In this document: one piece after another, positions 59,301 to 64,000 of the stretch
Layout of the letters: the number at the start of each line of letters is the position of its first letter
Position numbering within the stretch: the first letter of the stretch is position 1
NCBI RefSeq assembly: GCF_032884065.1
Contig: NW_027062694.1
Location: forward strand, 186,001-250,000
Reading direction: 5' to 3'
DNA length: 64,000 nucleotides
From: Artemia franciscana
Taxonomy: Eukaryota > Arthropoda > Branchiopoda > Anostraca > Artemiidae
Translations under genes and position numbers: made by a program
The notes under the pieces: model-generated
What the model was told of the DNA's origin: nothing
Database searches by the model: none
What the model saw: only the letters and a program-made list of their open reading frames with translations

Positions 59301-59985
59301 TATTCTTTTGCCTTTCTTTCCACCTTTTTCAGAATTAGAGAGTATCTAACAAAAGTTATTGTTTTATACCAATGAATGCTTGAACCTGAAAATACGTCTT
59401 CGGGATTCATCCCCTTCACAGATTTCAACATGTAAAAAAATTTAACAGTTATATACTCATTTGATTCCTAAACACGCTTTTTTGCATGTGTAGAAAATTT
59501 TAAACGGCGAAAAATCGGTAATTTTCTGCAAAAAGGCTGGTAGAAAAAAACCTTCGATCAACAAACTTGTCGCGGTTAAGTAGGATAAAATCTTCTTGAA
59601 ATGAATATTTAGTTTTCATTTAGTTTTCATATCAAAAATAAAAAATAACAACACGAACAAATTTTAAAATTTGAGCAAAATCTCTATAATGACCATAAGA
59701 GATAATGAAATAGCTAAAAAATATTTGAATAAAATCCATTCAGCTCTTCATTTTTTTCAAAAAGAAAATAAAAGTTATTTTTCTTGAATGATGATATTTT
59801 CTGTTGTACTTTGCTTTGTTAGATTTCATTCAGCGCCAGTTTTTGTTTAGTATTTGTCTTTTAATATGTTGTTTGAGGATGAGGCTAATAGAATTCATTA
59901 GCCAACTTATTTAAAAGCAAACTTTGTTTTGGAATTTTTGGTGACTCCAAGTACTCTTTCTTGATATGTAGAAACACAAGAATAA
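56375..59985. repeat. Segmental tandem duplication, copy B
   Basis: Partner of copy A. It ends at AGAAACACAAGAATAA, where copy A ends at ACAAATACAAGAATAATAAT, and the array-family boundary repeat follows at once. A G-run lies near 58,871. No gene recognised. Confidence 0.85.
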
Positions 59986-60240
59986 ACAAGAGCCAAGAGC
60001 CCATATGGCACTTGTGACGAAGTCAAAAGAGCCAAGAGCTCATATGGCATGAGCTCTTGCAAAATTCTAAGAATCAATAGATTGATGTAAAAGGAAAATC
60101 AGAGGCTTAATGCCGGTCGCGATTTAAAATAAGAGCTCTGAGATTCATAAAGATCATAAAGATCATAAAGATCCGATCACTCACTCATAAGTTAAAAATA
60201 CCTCATTTTTTCTAATTCTTCAGAGATAACCCTTTAGAGA
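59985..60240. repeat. Inverted copy of the array-family boundary
   Basis: This is the reverse complement, with differences, of 7,462-7,700: CAAGAGCCAAGAGCTCATAT, AATCAATAGATTGAT, AAAATCAGAGGCTTAATG, AATAAGAGCTCTGAG, AGATCCGATCAC. An ATAAAGATC triplet near 60,150 is unique to this copy. Confidence 0.9.
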
Positions 60241-60544
60241 TAATTCTTCAGAGATTTCGATTTGAATGATACCAAAATCAAAAGTATTGCAGTTTGTTTG
60301 AAGTGACCCCTAAAATTTATTTAGATTGACAATACTATAGAGAAACCAAAAGTTTAAAAACACGTTTAAAAAAAATACGCCCATACGATTCAGAATTTCA
60401 AAAACTCTTTTGTTAAAAAGAATTTTCATATAAAGTTAATATAAGTATAATAATCACTGTTTTGATTATTCTTAATTGTAGAAGTTTATCGCGAAACCCG
60501 TTTTGGGTTAATTCAAAAAAACAGCCTGAAGCCCATCACAAATG
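60241..60544. other. Interval without recognised features
   Basis: AT-rich spacer before the LINE E 3' end. Confidence 0.5.
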
Positions 60545-62245
60545 GCTTGACTTACTTGACTTAATGCTCCTGCCGAAATGCTTCTGGCATCGAGAGTGAT
60601 GCTACTTGGTGCCTCCATTTAGACCGGTCTCTTGCAAGGATGTGGACGTCCTGAATATTTACCATGGCTAAGAAGGCACGTGTCGTGTCCTTCCATCTGG
60701 TTGGGGGACGACCTCTTGGGGTCGTCCCCCAAGAGGGGGAATCATTCGTGCGGGAGTTTCGGAGGGCATGCGAAGGAGATGTCTGTACCAGCGTAGTGTT
60801 CGTTGGGCGAGTTGGACTGAGAAGGACGTTTGAGCAGTTAACACCAGGAGGTTCTCGTTGCTAACAAAATCGTGCCAGCGTAGTCCTTCAATGCGGCGAA
60901 GATGTTTAGTTTGGGCTATATTCACGGTGCTAAGCACAGACTGAGAGGCTGGCCAGGTTTCGGCTACGTAAAGAAGCACGGATCCCACCGAAGCATTGTA
61001 TATGCACACTTTTGTCCTACGGCTGATAGAAGGTTTCCTCCAAAGGGCGCTTAGTCTTCCCACTACAGCTGAGGCTTTGGCAATTCGGTGCATTAGATCT
61101 TTGAGGATTGATCCGCCATTTGAGAGGATAGAGCCAAGGTATGTAAATTCCTCAACAATCTCAGCTGGTTTGTCACCGACCATTAGGACTGCCGGGAGAC
61201 GCGGTGAGTTACGAGGCTCAACAAACATCACTTTTTTCTTCTGCCAATTAATCGACAGCCCTATCTTTAAGGCTTCATCAGCAAGGATCTGTAGGGCTAC
61301 TGTGAGCTTCGACGGTGAATTGGAGACATGAGCAAGATCATCGACATAGTCAGCATCTGAAAGTACTCTATCACCGTAATGCAACCCAAACTGGAGGCGA
61401 TTTATGGTCCAAGTCATAATGTAGTCGATGACACAATTAAATAGCTCTGGAGCAGCAGCAAAGCCCTGACGGACTCGAGTATTGATTTCAAAAAATGAGC
61501 TGCGTCTGCCATTGACTTACACGCAGCTCTCAGTCCCATCGTGAAGCCGCTCGAAAAGGTTGCAGTACTTCGCTGGTAGTCCCGTTGTTTTCAGTATGAG
61601 CCAGAGTGATTGCCGGTCTATAGGATCGAAAGCAGCCTTGAAATCCACAAAGGCAACATACGTTTTTTGTTGAAATTCTCGAGTCTTTTCTATCAGCTTC
61701 CGCATTGTGAATATTTGCTCGACGGTGGACCTTCCTGGCATGAAGCCAGCCTGTTGGATTCTTCGTTGGCTTCTGAGGAAAGTGGTACAGCGGTCCAGGA
61801 GGGTCATAACGAAGAGCTTTACGGGCACAGAGAGGAGTGTGATGCCACGATAGTTGGAGCAGATTCTTCGACTGCCTTTCCGTTTTAAGAGAGGCAGAAT
61901 GATGCCCGCTCGCAAGTCTCTTGGAATCCATTCTGTACAAAATACTATGGAGAATAGTACTTGGAGCCAGAGAAGAGTCGCTGCCCCACCATATTTCAGC
62001 AGTTCTGCAGGGATACCACAGACTCATGGGTCTCGGTTATTTTTCATCCGTTTCAGAGATTTCTGTAGAGGTAAAAGGGTGTTGCACACTTTCACATGGC
62101 GCCTCAGGGGTGCTGGATGCAACTTGAAGAAGGTCAGGGTCGGGCTGGCTAACACAGTCAAGGTTCAGAAGTGAAGAGAAGTGATCCTTCCAGGCAGACG
62201 ACGGACTCTCAAGGAATCTTCCTATACCTCCCATGTTAAACATTT
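60545..62245 (-). mobile_element. LINE E: well-preserved RT-C-terminal part of a LINE (RTE/I-like)
   Basis: The minus strand from 62,243 reads SAWKDHFSSLLNLD (the HF..LLN block), then after breaks AGIILPLLKRKGS, SNYRGITLLSVPVKLF, IQQAGFMPGRSTVEQIFTMR, VAFVDFKAAFDPIDRQSLW (61,517-61,915), one TAA, RRSSFFEINTRVRQGF...ELFNCVIDYIM, and then SDADYVDDLAHVS with the catalytic VDD pair. The tail has FTYLGSILSNGGS, YNASVGSVLLYVAETW, RIEGLRWHDFVSNENLL, RWYRHLLRMP and GGRP. The frame is otherwise open from 61,915 to 60,668; a 14-bp insertion at the GRP motif then shifts it, and the natural end (...LARDRSKWRHQVASLSMPEA) can be read in another frame to about 60,560. Confidence 0.92.
60702..60729. repeat. 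Perfect 11-bp-stem hairpin at the GRP motif of LINE E
   Basis: GGGGGACGACC - TCTTGG - GGTCGTCCCCC. The hairpin includes a 14-bp inserted inverted copy of adjacent sequence and causes the frameshift. Confidence 0.95.
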
Positions 62246-63334
62246 GGAGTTTACCTGACGTTCCTGAATTAGTGATTTCGGCGGTTTTTATGTCAATAGA
62301 AATAAAAAAAATCTGGTGAATATTTTGATCTAATTAAATCTTAAAGCCGACAATTATTTTTTTATTATTCCAAAATAATTATAAAACCTGTTTCGGGTTT
62401 GCATTCTAGATTGCTATACTTGACACTGTTGTTGTGGGGTATCAAAAATAGAGCAAAAGTTTCTATTCAACAATCAGAAACTTAATTCTATAGTATATAC
62501 TTCCTGGCTGCAGTCCCTTTAAATACTTTGCATATTTGTGTTCCGAAGTCAAAAATTCCCCTCAAAAGACTGGATCCAGCTGTAATCGGAGCGTGTGAGA
62601 ATGCATAAATTGCACCAAGGGACTAACCACTCGGATTGTTCAAGAGCGATTCAGTCAAGTATTAGTTAGTTGTAACCTGTTTAAACAGAGTCTAAAGAAT
62701 AAGTAGCGTGCAGACATCAAACTGCCAGTTAATAAATAGGCCAGGCCACATATAAAAAGTTATATTGTATAAATAATTACAAGAAGAATTGCTCATGATA
62801 ACCTGCACCTAATCGTAATTTTGAGTGAGAAACCCCTTAAGTTCAACCTTCTATGTTTGTTTAGTTGAAGCGACGAAGAAAACTGATACCTTTATATTTG
62901 ACCGAGTTGCCACCTAAGAAAAAGAATTGACTAGGGAGTAAAATGGTTGAACTTTGGCTAGGCCTTAATGGCTTGTTTCAAAATTCTTGGTAATATTCTT
63001 ACGCTTTTAGCAGATCACCTTGATAACATTATTGTAAAATGCCATATGACACCAAAAATGGAACTTCTGGTGTTACCTCAGGGGTTGAAGGGCCGAGAAG
63101 CATAAAAAGTGTGCCAATATAATCTTTGGGGTCAAAAATCCTCAACTGAAGGTTCTGAGCCCCGTATCTTTAAAAGCAAAGAAATCCGTGTGCAGACATG
63201 GATGCTGCAGTGAATTTATTTAATAAATTAGCATGTAAATCTCGTTTTAAATATTCATGTGCGGAGAGCCAAAATCCGAATATGCCTTAATTCAAAAACG
63301 TTCAGAAATTAAATAAAACTACAATTGTTTTGAA
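62246..63334. other. Interval without recognised genes
   Basis: AT-rich, no motif found. Confidence 0.5.
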
Positions 63335-63590
63335 CTGAAAGTAAGGAGCAACATTAAAACTTAAAACGAACAGAAATTACTCCGCAAATGAAAGGGACTG
63401 TTCCCTCCTCAACGCCCCGCTCTTTACGCCGAAGTTTTTTACTGTTTTAAAAAGTAGAGTTGAGAGAAAGAGTCAAACTTTAGCGTAAAGAGCGATGCGT
63501 TGAGGAGGGAACAGCCCCTTTCATATACGGAGTAATTTCTGTTCGTTTTAAGTTTTAATGTTGCTCCTTACTTTCAGTTAAAAACACTTG
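63335..63590. repeat. Fold-back (long inverted repeat) element
   Basis: A left arm of about 97 bp from 63,338 (ACTGAAAGTAAGGAGCAACA, ... TGTTCCCTCCTCAACGC ...CTTTACGC) pairs with a right arm ending at about 63,583 (GCGTAAAGAGCG, GTTGAGGAGGGAACAG, ... TTGCTCCTTACTTTCAGT) with few mismatches, around a loop of about 50 bp. This fits a MITE-like or fold-back element. Recalled as extremely common in brine-shrimp DNA. Confidence 0.95.
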
Positions 63591-64000
63591 TTTTTTATTT
63601 TATAAAATAAAAATCGACAAAGATTTCATGAGTAGTTATAAAAAACTGGAAAGGGTTTTCTTTTTTACTATTTTTAAACCTAAGAAATCAATTATAAAAT
63701 ATATAGTTTGGTGTAAATACTTTGGGGCAAAACTGTTATGTATACTGCTATGGATTTTACCATTAATCACATTTCTGCCGAAACTAAAATTTTAATTTTT
63801 GAAAAACTGATTGATCCTGAACGGTGGTAGCAGTTATTTTAGGAATCAGGTTACACAATCAGGGTCTCCAATTGTGTATTGGAAAGCAAAAATTGGGTTT
63901 CAAACCAGACTAGGAATTGCTTTCAAATTTATGATACACAAGGTCTTAATTCTGCTGTAGACTTATTTCTGAAACAGAGATGTGCAAATAGGGTAGAGTG
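63591..64000. other. Right end of window, nothing recognised
   Basis: AT-rich flank of the fold-back. No feature. Confidence 0.5.

Overview
This 64-kb window is eukaryotic and comes from an animal nuclear genome. It is AT-rich, genes are split by introns with GT/AG borders, and most of the sequence is interspersed or tandem repeat. Several repeat families (the 63.3-kb fold-back, the 55.5-kb element and the 5.4-7.7-kb array) look like very abundant families I remember from the brine shrimp Artemia. I therefore infer a branchiopod crustacean, but this rests on memory and was not searched.

Two cellular genes are well supported. (1) A SAC3-domain gene on the + strand, closest to SAC3D1, is spread over 9,015-31,243 in five exons (9015-9293, 12308-12673, 24208-24348, 30284-30473, 31178-31243). 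They join in frame to 346 codons plus a stop, and the start lies upstream of 9,015. Its introns hold almost all the repeats of the first half. Intron 1 carries an RNase H-bearing LINE and a GC-rich LTR-like block. Intron 2 (11.5 kb) carries a 127-bp satellite with a 5.3-kb Helitron in it. Intron 3 carries a diverged ~250-bp repeat and two RTE fragments. Intron 4 carries a third RTE fragment. (2) ADAT2, the catalytic subunit of the tRNA A34 deaminase, is an intact intronless frame at 42,662-43,159. A ~100-bp tandem array ends just before its start codon and a duplicated copy of its 3' end lies 300 bp downstream.

The rest is mobile-element debris. Minus-strand LINEs lie at 0.36-3.4, 4.1-5.4, 9.4-11.0, 46.0-48.0 and 60.5-62.2 kb, plus-strand LINE pieces at 35.7-36.1 and 39.4-40.9 kb, and a hAT transposase relic at 34.6-35.6 kb. 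From 51.7 to 60 kb there is an old tandem duplication of ~3.6 kb (51.7-55.4 and 56.4-60.0) split by a high-copy repeat.

The most striking locus is the Helitron at 16,957-22,261. It has canonical termini (TC... and a hairpin followed by CTAG), sits exactly between A and T of a reconstructable empty site, encodes a recognisable Rep-Pif1 protein broken by only a few lesions, and carries a second copy of its own helicase segment in its 3' tail between repeated copies of its own ORF end. I found no evidence for a wholly new cellular system. The novelty is in repeat architecture: internal amplification of a LINE segment, higher-order satellites, templated inverted insertions and Helitron self-capture.
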